In this document: piece by piece, positions 52,492-62,289 of the stretch
How positions within the stretch are numbered: the stretch's first letter is position 1
How the letters are laid out: each line of letters begins with the position of its first letter
Assembly: GCA_013298145.1 (NCBI GenBank)
Contig: JAAFJO010000003.1
Location: 496,001-560,000, forward strand
Direction: 5' to 3'
DNA: 64,000 nt
Source: Betaproteobacteria bacterium
GTDB lineage: Bacteria > Pseudomonadota > Gammaproteobacteria > Burkholderiales > Casimicrobiaceae
The notes under the pieces: generated by a model
What the model was told of the DNA's origin: nothing
Seen by the model: the letters and a program-made list of their open reading frames with translations, nothing else
Databases searched by the model: none
Position numbers and translations under genes: made by a program

Positions 52492-55400
52492 TTAGCTCCC
52501 ACCGCTCACGCGTGTAAGGTTATCGTCGCCATTGCGATCAATGCGCTTGTTAAACGGATCGACACCGACAAATTTGGGTAGCTTATCGAGCGTGAGCGTA
52601 ACGGTCGTCTTGCCCGATTGCATCGGACGACGTTCCACATGAATCACCGACGCGCGGGTGTAGCCTTTCTTACCTGGCTCTTCGGTGAAGGCGCCCACTT
52701 CGAATGGCTCATCCAGCGGTGCCTCGGTCTCTTTGCCTTTGCCGTCTGCGTAGAGCTTGCGTGCGTCTATTGTGAAGCTCACATCGAATTTGCCGTCGCT
52801 GCGCTTGCTTGCTTTTGCATCGCTCGCCTTCATGTCATAGAGGGTGATCTTCTCGAACAGATCGGTAATCAGTGGCTCATGTTGAGGGCCGGCCTCTTCC
52901 CGCAAGATTCTCAAGAAATCGCGAGAACTTGGATACGGCGCAGGCTTGAATGCAAACTGTGCGAGCAATTTTTGAAGACTACGATTCACCACCTCTTCGC
53001 CGATTGCCTCTTTGAGCCAATACATCGTGAGCGCGCCCTTGTTGTAGTGGATGTAGCCTTGGTTTTCCACGCGATTGAGCGGCAATTCCTCGATCAACTC
53101 GCCACCACGCGCACGCAGATAGCGGTCCAATTCGTGTTTTAGGAATTTCCGAATCTGCTCTTTGCCATAGAGTTTCTCCATCACGAGGAGCGCCGAGTAT
53201 TCTGCGAAACTCTCCGAAAGCAAGGTCATGCCCTGTTTATCGGCACCGATGAGTTGATGTGCCCACCACTGATGGCCAACTTCGTGCGCCGTGACAAAGG
53301 TCACGAGATCGATCTTGGTATCGGCGTCCTTCTCCTCAAAATTCTGCAGGAAGCCGCCGCTCTCCGAATACGGCATGGTATTGGCAAAGGCTTGTGCAAA
53401 CGACTCGTACCCCGGGAATTCAAGAATGCGCGCTTGCCGGAACTGATACGGCGAGAACTTTTCGCTGAACAGCGTAATGGACTCACGCATCGCGTCGAGC
53501 ATGCGTTGCGCGTTGTGCTCATGCGACGGATGGTGGTACACGGAAAGCTCGATCGGTTTGCCATCTTTGCCGGTCATCGTCTCCGATTTCACGGCATAGC
53601 GCGCCGATTGCAACGAAAAGAAATGCATGATGGGCGCTTCGGTTTGTGTGACTAAAGTGCGACGCCCCGCCTTCGTTGTGTCACTCAATTTGTAGCCTGG
53701 CGCAACGGGCGTTTGATCGGCATCCGTCGTGAGCGTGATCTTCGCGTTCACCCAATCGCTATCCTTGCGGAAATAGTGATGCGCGTCTGCCGTGGGGTCT
53801 TCGAGTTTCGCCACTCGATGCTCGGGCTCAAGCCCGTACTTGCGACGCGTGCTTCGATCTTGCAAGAGTTGGTCTCGATCCATGCCGAGCGTCGGCGAAA
53901 TTTCGGAGTTGTTCAGAAACGAACCATTACTCACGATGCGCGTTAGCGGACGCGAGTTCGGAAAACCGCGCTCTTGCAACAACGTTTCGAAGCGGATAGT
54001 GCGTTTTTCGCCTGGCAGCATCGGTTGCGCAAACTTGTAGATGCGATAGCGAAAGTCGGCGTAGTCCTTTTCGAGGCTAGCGCCGTCGACGACCAGCGTT
54101 TGCATAGTAAGCGGCGACGACCAGCGGACGTGCAGGCCAGGCAGTTCAAGCTTTGTGCGATTCTCGATCGTGTAGACGCCCTTCGTCGTCGCGCGGACTT
54201 CCTTCGGATAGAGATCGACATCAAGCGAAACTTCGACGATGGTCGGCTGTGGTACTTTTTCGTAGGCCAAAAATGCCTTCTCGAAATCGGCAGCATATTT
54301 TTCGCGACTCGGGGTTGTCGAGTATTCGTTGAGAACGTTGGTATTCCAGAAGTTGTACACACCGGTACCGACGAACACGGCGGACGCGGCCAAAAGAATC
54401 ATCGCCGGTGCACCGCGAAACCGCGAACCAAGACGACGTAGTCTCGGCCCGAGGCGCAAATCAACGCCCCGGCGCCACAAGAGGTGCGCCAAAACTAGCA
54501 ACATGACTGCGAAGGCGAGCCAATACACCTGGAACCAAGCTCGCCCGATCCAAAAGCGGTCAAGACCGTTCATGTCTGAGCTCGGCACACTCGGTGTCCC
54601 AGCAAAGTTGTAGAGATTGTGTTCGAGGCCAATAGTGGCGAAGGTGATGCGTGCAACGAGGTACACCAGCATGAGCGCCCAGCCCACGAATTTGTGCGGC
54701 ACGATCGCTTGCGCGAACACTGCGAGCGTGCCAAGAAGCGCAGCGGTAATCAATCCGGGAGCGATGAACCATAAGAGGTACAGGCCCAACTCAAATCGCG
54801 TATAGCCTTGGTAGAGTTGAAATAAGACCGAAGCCAATACGGCAACCATTAAAGTGGCAGTCAGTACCAGGACGACGGCAAACACTTTGGGCAACACGAA
54901 CGCCCAATCCGGCGCAGGTGTGGCGTCCACGATCTCATGAATTCGGCGTTCGCGATCGCGCCACACTAGCTCACCGGCGTAGTAGATCGCGATGATGATC
55001 GGTATGATGCTGAATGCCTCTTCGAGCGTTTCGATCATCGCCCGCGTCACCGGGAAATACGGCACGCCGCGCTGCTCAACGATCAACGTCATGCCTCCCA
55101 CGGCATTGAAAATGCCCATCGCCAGCAACACGAAAAACGCGGGACTCTTAAAGACAAATGCCATGTCGAATCGCGTAAGCGCTACAAGCTGAGACCACGC
55201 GCTCGCGCGCGGTATTGCGGTCATTGGCGCGCGCGAACCGATTGCACGCGCCGAGACCGGCGCCACGGTATCGGCTGAAGCATCCCTTGTTGCCTCGGCC
55301 TTCGACACGCGGCTGCCTTTCGATTCGAATCGAAAGATGCGATACGCGATCAAGAACATCGCTGCGGCCACTCCGATCCAGATCAGGCGGTTGTAAAGCA

Positions 55401-56112
55401 GGACGCCCTCAATCGCGGGCATCATCGTATTGCGCTCGGTTGCCGTCCAATACTTCGTGACGCGGCTTAACGCACCGAGGCCAAACGGATCGGTTAGTCC
55501 GGAGATCGTGTCGTACGTAGGATCGCGAAGGATGACGCGTGTAGCGATGAAAAGAATCAGGAAACCGATGACGCCGAGATACGTCCACATCATCGAGCGG
55601 GTCGCGGTCGCGAGCGCAAAAAAAGTCGCTCCAATCAGAAGCAGCGTCGGCAATCCGAAGAAAAAAACTGCGTAAAGGTAGTGGCCGAAAACAAAAGGTC
55701 CCACCTTTTCCTGATCGACCCAAGGCATCTGACAGCCGACCCAGATTGCGAGCGGTACCATCAGCATTACGATAAAAGCAACGAGCAGCGCGCCGAGAAA
55801 TCGTCCAACGAGATAGTCAAACTTCTTGATGCGCGTTGCTCGCAAAATCGGCGCGAAGCCGGATTCGTCATCGCGGATCACCACGTTTGCCACGAACGCT
55901 GTAACAACAAACAATCCGAAGATGTTCATGATGCTGATCACCTGCAGCATCGCGTACGGTGAATTCAGATTGACGATTCCGCGACTACCTAGCTGAATCT
56001 GATCGATGGTGATTGAACCGAACGTCATCAAAAAGAATATCGCAACGCCGATGACGAAAAGTGGCGAGCGTACTTGGTAGCGCAATTCAAATTGCGCAAT
56101 TTTGGCGAGCAT
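52492..56112 (-). CDS. ABC-2 permease fused to an M1-family metallopeptidase
   Basis: The 1206-residue protein starts at ATG 56112 with AAAGGGG upstream. Residues 1-600 form two sets of ABC-2-type membrane spans (ELRYQVRSPLFVIGVAIFF at the start and a second LTRFDMAFVFKSPAFFVLL). A periplasmic M1 peptidase domain follows, with the zinc motif HEVGHQWW and the downstream Glu in SESFAEYSALL. The ATPase partner is encoded 13 bases upstream in the operon. The complex might couple transport with peptide trimming, but its role is not established. Confidence 0.88.
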   Translation of the reverse strand: MLAKIAQFELRYQVRSPLFVIGVAIFFLMTFGSITIDQIQLGSRGIVNLNSPYAMLQVISIMNIFGLFVVTAFVANVVIRDDESGFAPILRATRIKKFDYLVGRFLGALLVAFIVMLMVPLAIWVGCQMPWVDQEKVGPFVFGHYLYAVFFFGLPTLLLIGATFFALATATRSMMWTYLGVIGFLILFIATRVILRDPTYDTISGLTDPFGLGALSRVTKYWTATERNTMMPAIEGVLLYNRLIWIGVAAAMFLIAYRIFRFESKGSRVSKAEATRDASADTVAPVSARAIGSRAPMTAIPRASAWSQLVALTRFDMAFVFKSPAFFVLLAMGIFNAVGGMTLIVEQRGVPYFPVTRAMIETLEEAFSIIPIIIAIYYAGELVWRDRERRIHEIVDATPAPDWAFVLPKVFAVVLVLTATLMVAVLASVLFQLYQGYTRFELGLYLLWFIAPGLITAALLGTLAVFAQAIVPHKFVGWALMLVYLVARITFATIGLEHNLYNFAGTPSVPSSDMNGLDRFWIGRAWFQVYWLAFAVMLLVLAHLLWRRGVDLRLGPRLRRLGSRFRGAPAMILLAASAVFVGTGVYNFWNTNVLNEYSTTPSREKYAADFEKAFLAYEKVPQPTIVEVSLDVDLYPKEVRATTKGVYTIENRTKLELPGLHVRWSSPLTMQTLVVDGASLEKDYADFRYRIYKFAQPMLPGEKRTIRFETLLQERGFPNSRPLTRIVSNGSFLNNSEISPTLGMDRDQLLQDRSTRRKYGLEPEHRVAKLEDPTADAHHYFRKDSDWVNAKITLTTDADQTPVAPGYKLSDTTKAGRRTLVTQTEAPIMHFFSLQSARYAVKSETMTGKDGKPIELSVYHHPSHEHNAQRMLDAMRESITLFSEKFSPYQFRQARILEFPGYESFAQAFANTMPYSESGGFLQNFEEKDADTKIDLVTFVTAHEVGHQWWAHQLIGADKQGMTLLSESFAEYSALLVMEKLYGKEQIRKFLKHELDRYLRARGGELIEELPLNRVENQGYIHYNKGALTMYWLKEAIGEEVVNRSLQKLLAQFAFKPAPYPSSRDFLRILREEAGPQHEPLITDLFEKITLYDMKASDAKASKRSDGKFDVSFTIDARKLYADGKGKETEAPLDEPFEVGAFTEEPGKKGYTRASVIHVERRPMQSGKTTVTLTLDKLPKFVGVDPFNKRIDRNGDDNLTRVSGGS

Positions 56113-56125
56113 GCTGATCCCCTTT

Positions 56126-57004
56126 CTACGCGGCGCGGCGCGATGTTGAAAGGGTCGCGAAGTAAAGGTCTTCCAATCCACCATTCACCGCTTCAAACCC
56201 GGCTTCTGGCAGTTCGTTTGCAGCGACATGGATCACTGTTTCGCCGGTGCGAAGGCGCGTCGAGATCACATTCATGCGGGATTGGTATTCGGCAAGCGCT
56301 GCTTTGGGAATTGCCTTGCGCCAAATTTGTCCCGCCAGCGAGCGCATCAGCTCGTTCGGCGCGCCTGTTTGCACGATGCGCCCATTCACGATGATTGCCA
56401 TGCGAGAGCACAGATCGGCCACGTCTTCCACGATATGCGTGGAGAGAATGACAACGACGTTCTCGCCGATTTCTGAAAGAAGGTTGTTAAAGCGATTGCG
56501 CTCTTCTGGATCGAGCCCCGCCGTCGGCTCATCGACGATGATGAGAGAGGGATTGCCAATCAAAGCCTGCGCAATACCGAAGCGCTGGCGCATCCCGCCA
56601 GAGAAACCCGCGACGGCCTTCTTGCGCATGTCCCACAAATTCACCTGCTGCAAGAGAGAATCCACAACCTCTTTGCGTTCACCGCGTTGGCTCAAACCTT
56701 TCAACACGGCAAGATGATCGAGCAAATCGAGTGCGGACACGCGCGGATAGACGCCGAAATCCTGCGGCAAATATCCCAATCGCGCACGCAGCTTCTCCGG
56801 CTCTCGAACCACATCGATTCCATCGAACACGATGCTGCCTTCGCTCGGTGTCTGCAGCGTCGCGATACAACGCATGAGCGACGATTTGCCCGCGCCGTTG
56901 GGGCCGAGCAAGCCGAACATGCCTTTTGGAATGTCAAGATTTGCGTTGTCCAGCGCCTTGGTGCCATTGGCGTACACGTGTGTGACCGCATTGAGCTTGA
57001 GCAT
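56126..57004 (-). CDS. ABC transporter ATPase of the permease/peptidase system
   Basis: This 292-residue ATPase has Walker A GPNGAGKSS, signature FSGGMRQRFG, Walker B LIIVDEPTAGLD and the switch His in ILSTHIVEDV. The C-terminal 70 residues are a typical extension of the ABC-2 exporter class. It is followed by the permease/peptidase gene. Confidence 0.9.
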   Translation of the reverse strand: MLKLNAVTHVYANGTKALDNANLDIPKGMFGLLGPNGAGKSSLMRCIATLQTPSEGSIVFDGIDVVREPEKLRARLGYLPQDFGVYPRVSALDLLDHLAVLKGLSQRGERKEVVDSLLQQVNLWDMRKKAVAGFSGGMRQRFGIAQALIGNPSLIIVDEPTAGLDPEERNRFNNLLSEIGENVVVILSTHIVEDVADLCSRMAIIVNGRIVQTGAPNELMRSLAGQIWRKAIPKAALAEYQSRMNVISTRLRTGETVIHVAANELPEAGFEAVNGGLEDLYFATLSTSRRAA

Positions 57005-57254
57005 GAAAATCCCGTTTAGTATTGGTTGATTTACCGACGATGCGTGCCGCCACCGACCGTTTATCTCAACATTTCAAAGGAAAGTTCAGAGCCCGCCAAT
57101 AAGAAGGCGACGAGTTGCGGGTTTGGGTTAGTCGGTTGGAGGGCAATTGGCCGCGTACCCCAGAAAACGAGCGGATGCGGGTCGATATTTGCCTAACGAT
57201 TGCGAAGCCTTAGGCATCGACGAATTTACGAGTCGGAACCGCGAGCGTTCCGGC

Positions 57255-57641
57255 CTACATCCCACGCAAAACCCAGCCAAGCGAAAACACATATCGACTG
57301 CCGCCGACCACACGCGTCACGCTGTGCTCGCACGCATCCGGTCGAAACATTTTGATACGTTTCATCGAAAAAATTGGATTCGCGCATACGAACTCGCCGC
57401 CCGACTTCGGCGATTTCAAAATGATGTTTAGACGATAGTGCCGCCCCGTCGTCACCGGGTCGGTGTGCGGCGGAATCTCCGAGCCTTCGGGATAGCGAAG
57501 CAAATACGAATCAAACGGCAAAGGCCACCGCGCCGTGAACAACAACATCTTGTCGTAACCCGTCCCCTGCCGCCCGCGTTGCCAGCGGAAGGCGGTGGAA
57601 AGATAGTTGCGCAAAGCGGCAGAACGACGTGCGCTTACCAA
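57255..57641 (-). CDS. 2OG-Fe(II) oxygenase (P4H-like), third gene of the abiE operon
   Basis: The 128-residue protein is a compact 2-oxoglutarate/Fe(II) dioxygenase: iron ligands in IPPHTDPVTTGRHYRLNIIL and the second His in EHSVTRVVGGSRYV with the 2OG-binding Arg. The only open start near the family N-terminus is TTG 57641, which overlaps the abiEii stop by seven bases; ATG 57548 would lose the conserved GRQGTGYDK region. Translation is therefore coupled to the toxin gene. The substrate is unknown. Confidence 0.72.
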   Translation of the reverse strand: MVSARRSAALRNYLSTAFRWQRGRQGTGYDKMLLFTARWPLPFDSYLLRYPEGSEIPPHTDPVTTGRHYRLNIILKSPKSGGEFVCANPIFSMKRIKMFRPDACEHSVTRVVGGSRYVFSLGWVLRGM

Positions 57642-58477
57642 GGCAGCGCTCTCCAGAATCTTGCAACCACAGCATGTGCGTCTGCGAAATTCGGCAAGTC
57701 GACGACTTGACCACTCAACTGTTCATAGCTGCGTTGCGTATGCTCAAATAGTGCGGGATTCTCGAAGGTGTCGGAATCAATTGCAATTGCGCGCGAATGT
57801 GCTTTAGCCTTGATTGCGTCGAACAGCCGCGCCAGCTCCGCCTGGTCAAACCGTCGATCCTTGAGCAGACACCACAAGTCATACAAATCGCGACCGCGCG
57901 AACGGTCACGTTCGAGCTGTTGCAGGTACGCCCGCAGTTTCTCGGCAATCAACGTAAATTCACCATACACATTGACCCCAAGACGTTCGTCGCCGATGCG
58001 TTCGATGTCATGGATTTCTTCGTTGAAACTGTAGTCGACCGCAAGCACGTGCGGACTCTGCCCACTCTTGAGCCGTTGCATAAGTCGAACATCGCCAAGC
58101 GTCGCGTAACCGATCTTGATATGAAGCGTAGGAAATCTTCCGTTCTCATTCGGTTTAACTTCATGCGATTGAGCTCTGAGCTGTAGTCCGTAAGCGTTTT
58201 GCGTGCTCGCATTCGTTAGCGCGCGATCAAGATCAGCAACGAACTGCGCAATCGTTCGATCAAAGTCGTGAAGCGCGACCCGCGTCGAAAAATCTATGTC
58301 ACGTGTCATGCGACCTGTTCGGTAGCGAATTGCCAACAACGCGCCACCTTTCATCACCATCTCCGGGAGCAGATTTGCATGCGAGGAGATCGCGCTTAAG
58401 AGGACATGCGTTGCTCGTCGAAATGTTTTTTGATCAGCTCCTTCCGCAGCGGAAACCCACGACTCGATGTCGTTCAT
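57635..58477 (-). CDS. abiEii: AbiEii-like toxin, nucleotidyltransferase family
   Basis: AbiEii toxins of type IV toxin-antitoxin systems are nucleotidyltransferases that block growth. The 280-residue protein has the KGGALLAIRY-RMTRDIDFS core with DxD metal ligands, LHIKIGYA, and the C-terminal RGRDLYDLWCLL motif characteristic of this family. It overlaps the antitoxin gene by four bases (ATGA). Confidence 0.88.
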   Translation of the reverse strand: MNDIESWVSAAEGADQKTFRRATHVLLSAISSHANLLPEMVMKGGALLAIRYRTGRMTRDIDFSTRVALHDFDRTIAQFVADLDRALTNASTQNAYGLQLRAQSHEVKPNENGRFPTLHIKIGYATLGDVRLMQRLKSGQSPHVLAVDYSFNEEIHDIERIGDERLGVNVYGEFTLIAEKLRAYLQQLERDRSRGRDLYDLWCLLKDRRFDQAELARLFDAIKAKAHSRAIAIDSDTFENPALFEHTQRSYEQLSGQVVDLPNFADAHAVVARFWRALPW

Positions 58478-59385
58478 CGCGGCAAACCTGGAAGATTGAG
58501 CGAAAGTGACCAGCGCACCGAATACTCCGGGGCGTAAGGGGCGGCAGGGTCAATTTTTCGAGAACCGCCGCGAGCGGCATACTGGACCCAGTTATCGAGT
58601 CGCTTATCGTTGATGCCCACAACGCTTTCTAAGAGATAGCCTGCACGCACTTTGTCTATCGGAGCGCCGAAGCGATCAACTTCCGTATAGACCAGGTCGA
58701 CATACCTCGCGGCTGATTCTCTAAAGCATGCAACTACGTGCGACATGCCGCCGCACAGATCGGGCTGGCGAAGCATTTCGAGGAACGTGCGCCCAATGCT
58801 TGAGACGCGCAACCGTCCGTCCCGTAGCAACACGTAAGACGGCGTGAGCTTTGGTTGGAAGTAAACAACGTTCGAGCGATTCTTCTTTGATTTGACGCGA
58901 ACGCGCTGCATTTGCGGCAGGAATTCCGCTCCATAGCGATCCAGATGCGCACCGAGGTCGCGTTTCATGCGCTCTTCAACGTAAACGCTCCAATCGTTCT
59001 TTGATTGCGCGCTCATCGTCGTGACGATTGGAAATTGATCGGTTAGCCCGTGATAGACCATCGCCGACTGGTGCGATGCGTAACACGTCGGATCAAGCGC
59101 ACACGCGAGCTCCGCGTCGTCCTCAGGTGGCCTCGCCACTACAAGACTGTAGTTAGCACCGCCGTTATCGGATCGCGCAAGCACGCCGTACTTTTCCAAC
59201 TGTGAGCGAACGTAGTTGACTTCACGAATCGAAGGGAAATCTTTTCGAAGATTTAGTGCGTGCGCGTCCGACTTCGGCATCGAGTAATTACGCACCAATT
59301 GCACCGCGAGCTCGTAAGTCGAAATCGCACACGAGCGGTGCGAGGTCGCGATGTAAACTGCAATGTATTGGGAAAGAGAACTCAA
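58474..59385 (-). CDS. abiEi: AbiEi-like antitoxin/autorepressor
   Basis: The 303-residue protein has an N-terminal helix-turn-helix region (residues about 15-75, REVNYVRSQLEKYGVL) and an AbiEi-type domain with DPTCYASHQSAMVYHGL. In known AbiE systems this protein neutralises the toxin and represses the operon by binding inverted repeats. The start is TTG 59385, since a TAA lies in frame six codons upstream and the next in-frame ATG would delete the winged-helix start. There is no clear ribosome-binding site. Confidence 0.85.
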   Translation of the reverse strand: MSSLSQYIAVYIATSHRSCAISTYELAVQLVRNYSMPKSDAHALNLRKDFPSIREVNYVRSQLEKYGVLARSDNGGANYSLVVARPPEDDAELACALDPTCYASHQSAMVYHGLTDQFPIVTTMSAQSKNDWSVYVEERMKRDLGAHLDRYGAEFLPQMQRVRVKSKKNRSNVVYFQPKLTPSYVLLRDGRLRVSSIGRTFLEMLRQPDLCGGMSHVVACFRESAARYVDLVYTEVDRFGAPIDKVRAGYLLESVVGINDKRLDNWVQYAARGGSRKIDPAAPYAPEYSVRWSLSLNLPGLPR

Positions 59386-59394
59386 TCGCTGGTC

Positions 59395-59453
59395 GCTGTG
59401 TTATAATTACGTCCTAAGGACGTAATTATAACACAGCGCCATTGAAATCGCAA
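59395..59453 (-). promoter_or_regulatory. abiE promoter inside a perfect 43-bp palindrome
   Basis: Bases 59395-59437 are a perfect inverted repeat with 21-bp arms (GCTGTGTTATAATTACGTCC at the left edge) and a 1-base centre. On the minus strand TTGCGA (59448-59453) and TATAAT (59425-59430) form a promoter with a 17-base spacer, and the palindrome covers the -10 box and the start site. A repressor dimer or tetramer on the palindrome would shut off the operon. It ends 9 bases before the TTG start of the antitoxin gene. Confidence 0.85.
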
Positions 59454-59479
59454 CATTCCAAGTATTGGCGTCCGGTTTT

Positions 59480-60667
59480 CTATTGGAACGCCTGAATCCC
59501 CGTCTGCGCACGCCCAAGGATGAGCGCATGAATATCATGCGTCCCCTCGTAGGTATTAACAACTTCAAGATTCACCAGATGCCTTGCAACGCCGTATTCA
59601 TCGCTGATGCCGTTGCCGCCCATCATGTCGCGCGCCATGCGAGCGATGTCGAGCGATTTGCCGCAGCTGTTGCGTTTCATGATCGAGGTAATCTCTACCG
59701 CTGCGGTGCCCTCGTCTTTCATCCGTCCCAAACGCAGGCAGCCTTGCAGGCCGAGCGTGATTTCGGTTTGCATATCGGCGAGCTTCTTCTGGATCAATTG
59801 ATTCGCCGCGAGCGGCTTACCGAACTGTTTGCGATCGAGCACGTATTGCCGTGCGCGATGCCAGCAGTCTTCCGCTGCGCCGAGCGCACCCCAGGCGATG
59901 CCGTAGCGTGCGCTGTTCAGGCAAGTGAACGGGCCTTTGAGACCTTCGACTTCGGGGAATTCGTTTTCTTCCGGTACGAAGACTTCGTCCATCACGATCT
60001 CGCCGGTGGTGGAAGCGCGCAAACCGACCTTGCCTTTGATCGCCGGCGCGGAAAGCCCTTTCATTCCTTTTTCGAGAATGTAGCCACGAATGCGTCCCTC
60101 GTCATTCTTGGCCCACACGATGAACACATCGGCAAACGGCGAATTGGAAATCCACATCTTGGAACCGGTGAGTGAGAAACCGCCCGAGACTTTCTTCGCA
60201 CGCGTGATCATGCTTGCGGGGTCAGAGCCGTGGTTCGGCTCGGTGAGCCCGAAGCAGCCGATCCATTCGCCCGTGGCGAGTTTCGGCAGGTACTTTTGCT
60301 TCTGCGCTTCCGTGCCAAATTCATTGATCGGCACCATGACGAGCGAGCTCTGAACACTCATCATCGAGCGATAGCCGGAATCAACCCGCTCGACTTCGCG
60401 CGCGATCAAGCCGTAGCTCACGTAATTCAGACCCGCGCCGCCATATTGCTCGGGAATCGTCGGCCCGAGCAAGCCGAGCTCGCCCATCTCGCGAAAGATC
60501 GCGGTGTCAGTGTATTCGTTACGAAACGCTTCGGTGACGCGCGGCAAGAGTTTGTCTTGGCAATACGCGGCGGCAGCGTCGCGAATTGCGCGCTCGTCAT
60601 CGGTTAGCTGTTGATCGAGGAGGAGCGGATCGCTCCAGTTGAATTGGGCTTTGCTACTTGATTTCAT
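59480..60667 (-). CDS. gcdH: Glutaryl-CoA dehydrogenase
   Basis: GcdH oxidatively decarboxylates glutaryl-CoA to crotonyl-CoA in lysine and aromatic degradation. The 395-residue protein shows the acyl-CoA dehydrogenase signatures [15 protein letters not shown] and MMGGNGI and the catalytic Glu in [19 protein letters not shown], a hallmark of this subfamily. ATG 60667 is chosen over the longer frame (60727), which adds nonfamily residues. Confidence 0.94.
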   Translation of the reverse strand: MKSSSKAQFNWSDPLLLDQQLTDDERAIRDAAAAYCQDKLLPRVTEAFRNEYTDTAIFREMGELGLLGPTIPEQYGGAGLNYVSYGLIAREVERVDSGYRSMMSVQSSLVMVPINEFGTEAQKQKYLPKLATGEWIGCFGLTEPNHGSDPASMITRAKKVSGGFSLTGSKMWISNSPFADVFIVWAKNDEGRIRGYILEKGMKGLSAPAIKGKVGLRASTTGEIVMDEVFVPEENEFPEVEGLKGPFTCLNSARYGIAWGALGAAEDCWHRARQYVLDRKQFGKPLAANQLIQKKLADMQTEITLGLQGCLRLGRMKDEGTAAVEITSIMKRNSCGKSLDIARMARDMMGGNGISDEYGVARHLVNLEVVNTYEGTHDIHALILGRAQTGIQAFQ

Positions 60668-60846
60668 ACCGCAATTGTAGGAGCGGACATGCGGCGATCC
60701 AACTTCGGGAACATGCGCGGTTGGCATGACTAAACGAACGCGGTGGATGCTACGGATCGCGGAGAAAAGCCATCCCCGCCAAGCGCTTCGGGTCCGCCTA
60801 GCTTTGAAGGAAGGTTTCGTAGAGTCATGATCGCAGCAGGGGCGGC

Positions 60847-61506
60847 CTACAAATCAGGCGGCAGCAGTCCCTCGCGAATCGCGCGTTCTACATCCGCCGG
60901 CTCATCGATATCCCAGAGCGCCCCGGATTCGGCCCAGCGGAGCCGCGCATCTCGGAACCGCTGGCGTGTAATCGCCATGACATTCGGCGTGCTCCACGTC
61001 ATATCGCGAAACGGCACAGCGCTAGGTTGATTACTGGCAATCAGCACATATCCGCCGTCTTCGACTATCGCGAGGCTCCAATGAATATTGTGATTTAGTT
61101 GACCTAATGCGTTTTCTATATCGCCGCCCTCAATCGTTGGGGAGTCTGTCCCTAGAATTGCTATCGATTCGAAGCCGCCTTCGAGCGATGTCATGCAGTT
61201 GAGCATCCGCTCGCCCAAATCGCCATTGACTTGCGCACGAATCGGAAAACCGAATCGTTCCGACCACTCGATGCAGCTTGGATGCGATACGTCGTTTTCA
61301 TCCGCGATCCAGATCGACGCAGTCGTGTTCATCGCGTCGCACGCGTCACGTACGATCTGAAACGTGCGCTCCGCAAGAAATCGATAAATCGCCGTGGCCT
61401 TAGGCGCACCGTACGCTGCGATCAGTCGCGTTTTGACCTTGCCTTCGAGGGGTGCACGAGCAAAGATCGCGATGTGAGCTGAGTGGCTGCCTCTCACGTC
61501 AGTCAT
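60847..61506 (-). CDS. DUF2064/TIGR04282-type glycosyltransferase of arsenosugar clusters
   Basis: The 219-residue protein is a compact nucleotidyl/glycosyltransferase-like fold ([15 protein letters not shown] at the start, ILGTDSPTI with the metal Asp). It starts at ATG 61506, overlapping the preceding gene by four bases. It is the third gene of the arsenosugar-type unit. Confidence 0.82.
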   Translation of the reverse strand: MTDVRGSHSAHIAIFARAPLEGKVKTRLIAAYGAPKATAIYRFLAERTFQIVRDACDAMNTTASIWIADENDVSHPSCIEWSERFGFPIRAQVNGDLGERMLNCMTSLEGGFESIAILGTDSPTIEGGDIENALGQLNHNIHWSLAIVEDGGYVLIASNQPSAVPFRDMTWSTPNVMAITRQRFRDARLRWAESGALWDIDEPADVERAIREGLLPPDL

Positions 61507-62225
61507 CGGGAAGCGTCTGACTTGCCATAACCGTACCATCGCGCGAGCGTTGCGGGCGACACACCTAGCCAATACGCGAACCGTAACCACCACATCACCG
61601 CAATCGTGCGAAAAATACCCTGCGTTTCCCATCGGCGTGCCGATGTGCATACTTTCGCGCGCAGACAGGCGGGCGAGGAAACTCGCTTCAGTCGTTTAGA
61701 AATTTCGATGTCTTCCATCAGCGCTTGATCGGGGAATCCGCCGACCGCGACAAACGTGCGTCTCCTCACAAAGATGCACTGATCGCCCGTTGCGATACCT
61801 GTGCTGCGCGATCGAAGATTCATCATCGTCGCAACAAGCCGCAATCTCGCATCGTGGCTATCGAGCGTTACGTCAAAACGTCCCCACAAACGCGAAGGAT
61901 TCAGCGCGTTAGAAATGAGGTGAAACGCATCAGCTGGTAGCGTCGTGTCCGCATGCAGGAATACGAGGGTGTCGCCCATTGCGATGTTTGCGCCAAAGTT
62001 CTGTTGACGCGCTCGACCGCGTGTCGATTGCACGGCGTGATCGCAATGAGCACGTGCACGCTGCAACGTGTCATCCTCGCTGCCGCCGTCGACTACGATG
62101 ATTTCAGCCTCGAAACTCGACGTTTGCTTGCGCAGCGATGCGAGCAATTTCTCGATTCGCGGCGATTCGTTCAATACAGGAATGATGACTGAAAACTGAA
62201 TTCGCTCGGTGTTGCTTCGAGACAT
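61503..62225 (-). CDS. TIGR04283-type family 2 glycosyltransferase of arsenosugar clusters
   Basis: The 240-residue GT2 enzyme has FSVIIPVLNESPRIEKLL, the metal motif HADTTLP and TGIATGDQCIFVRR. ATG 62225 is chosen by family start (a longer frame runs to 62279). The gene couples by overlap with the DUF2064-type gene and follows arsS by 64 bases. Confidence 0.82.
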   Translation of the reverse strand: MSRSNTERIQFSVIIPVLNESPRIEKLLASLRKQTSSFEAEIIVVDGGSEDDTLQRARAHCDHAVQSTRGRARQQNFGANIAMGDTLVFLHADTTLPADAFHLISNALNPSRLWGRFDVTLDSHDARLRLVATMMNLRSRSTGIATGDQCIFVRRRTFVAVGGFPDQALMEDIEISKRLKRVSSPACLRAKVCTSARRWETQGIFRTIAVMWWLRFAYWLGVSPATLARWYGYGKSDASR

Positions 62226-62289
62226 TGGAAACCAGCCATTTAGCTTGGGCGCGTTAACGCGCAGCATCCAAGCGAGCAATCAACATCGC

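Noticed and set aside
59395..59437. The 43-bp palindrome as a terminator for gcdH
   Set aside because: There is no T-run after the stem in either direction, and a well-spaced promoter overlaps it, so an operator is the better reading.
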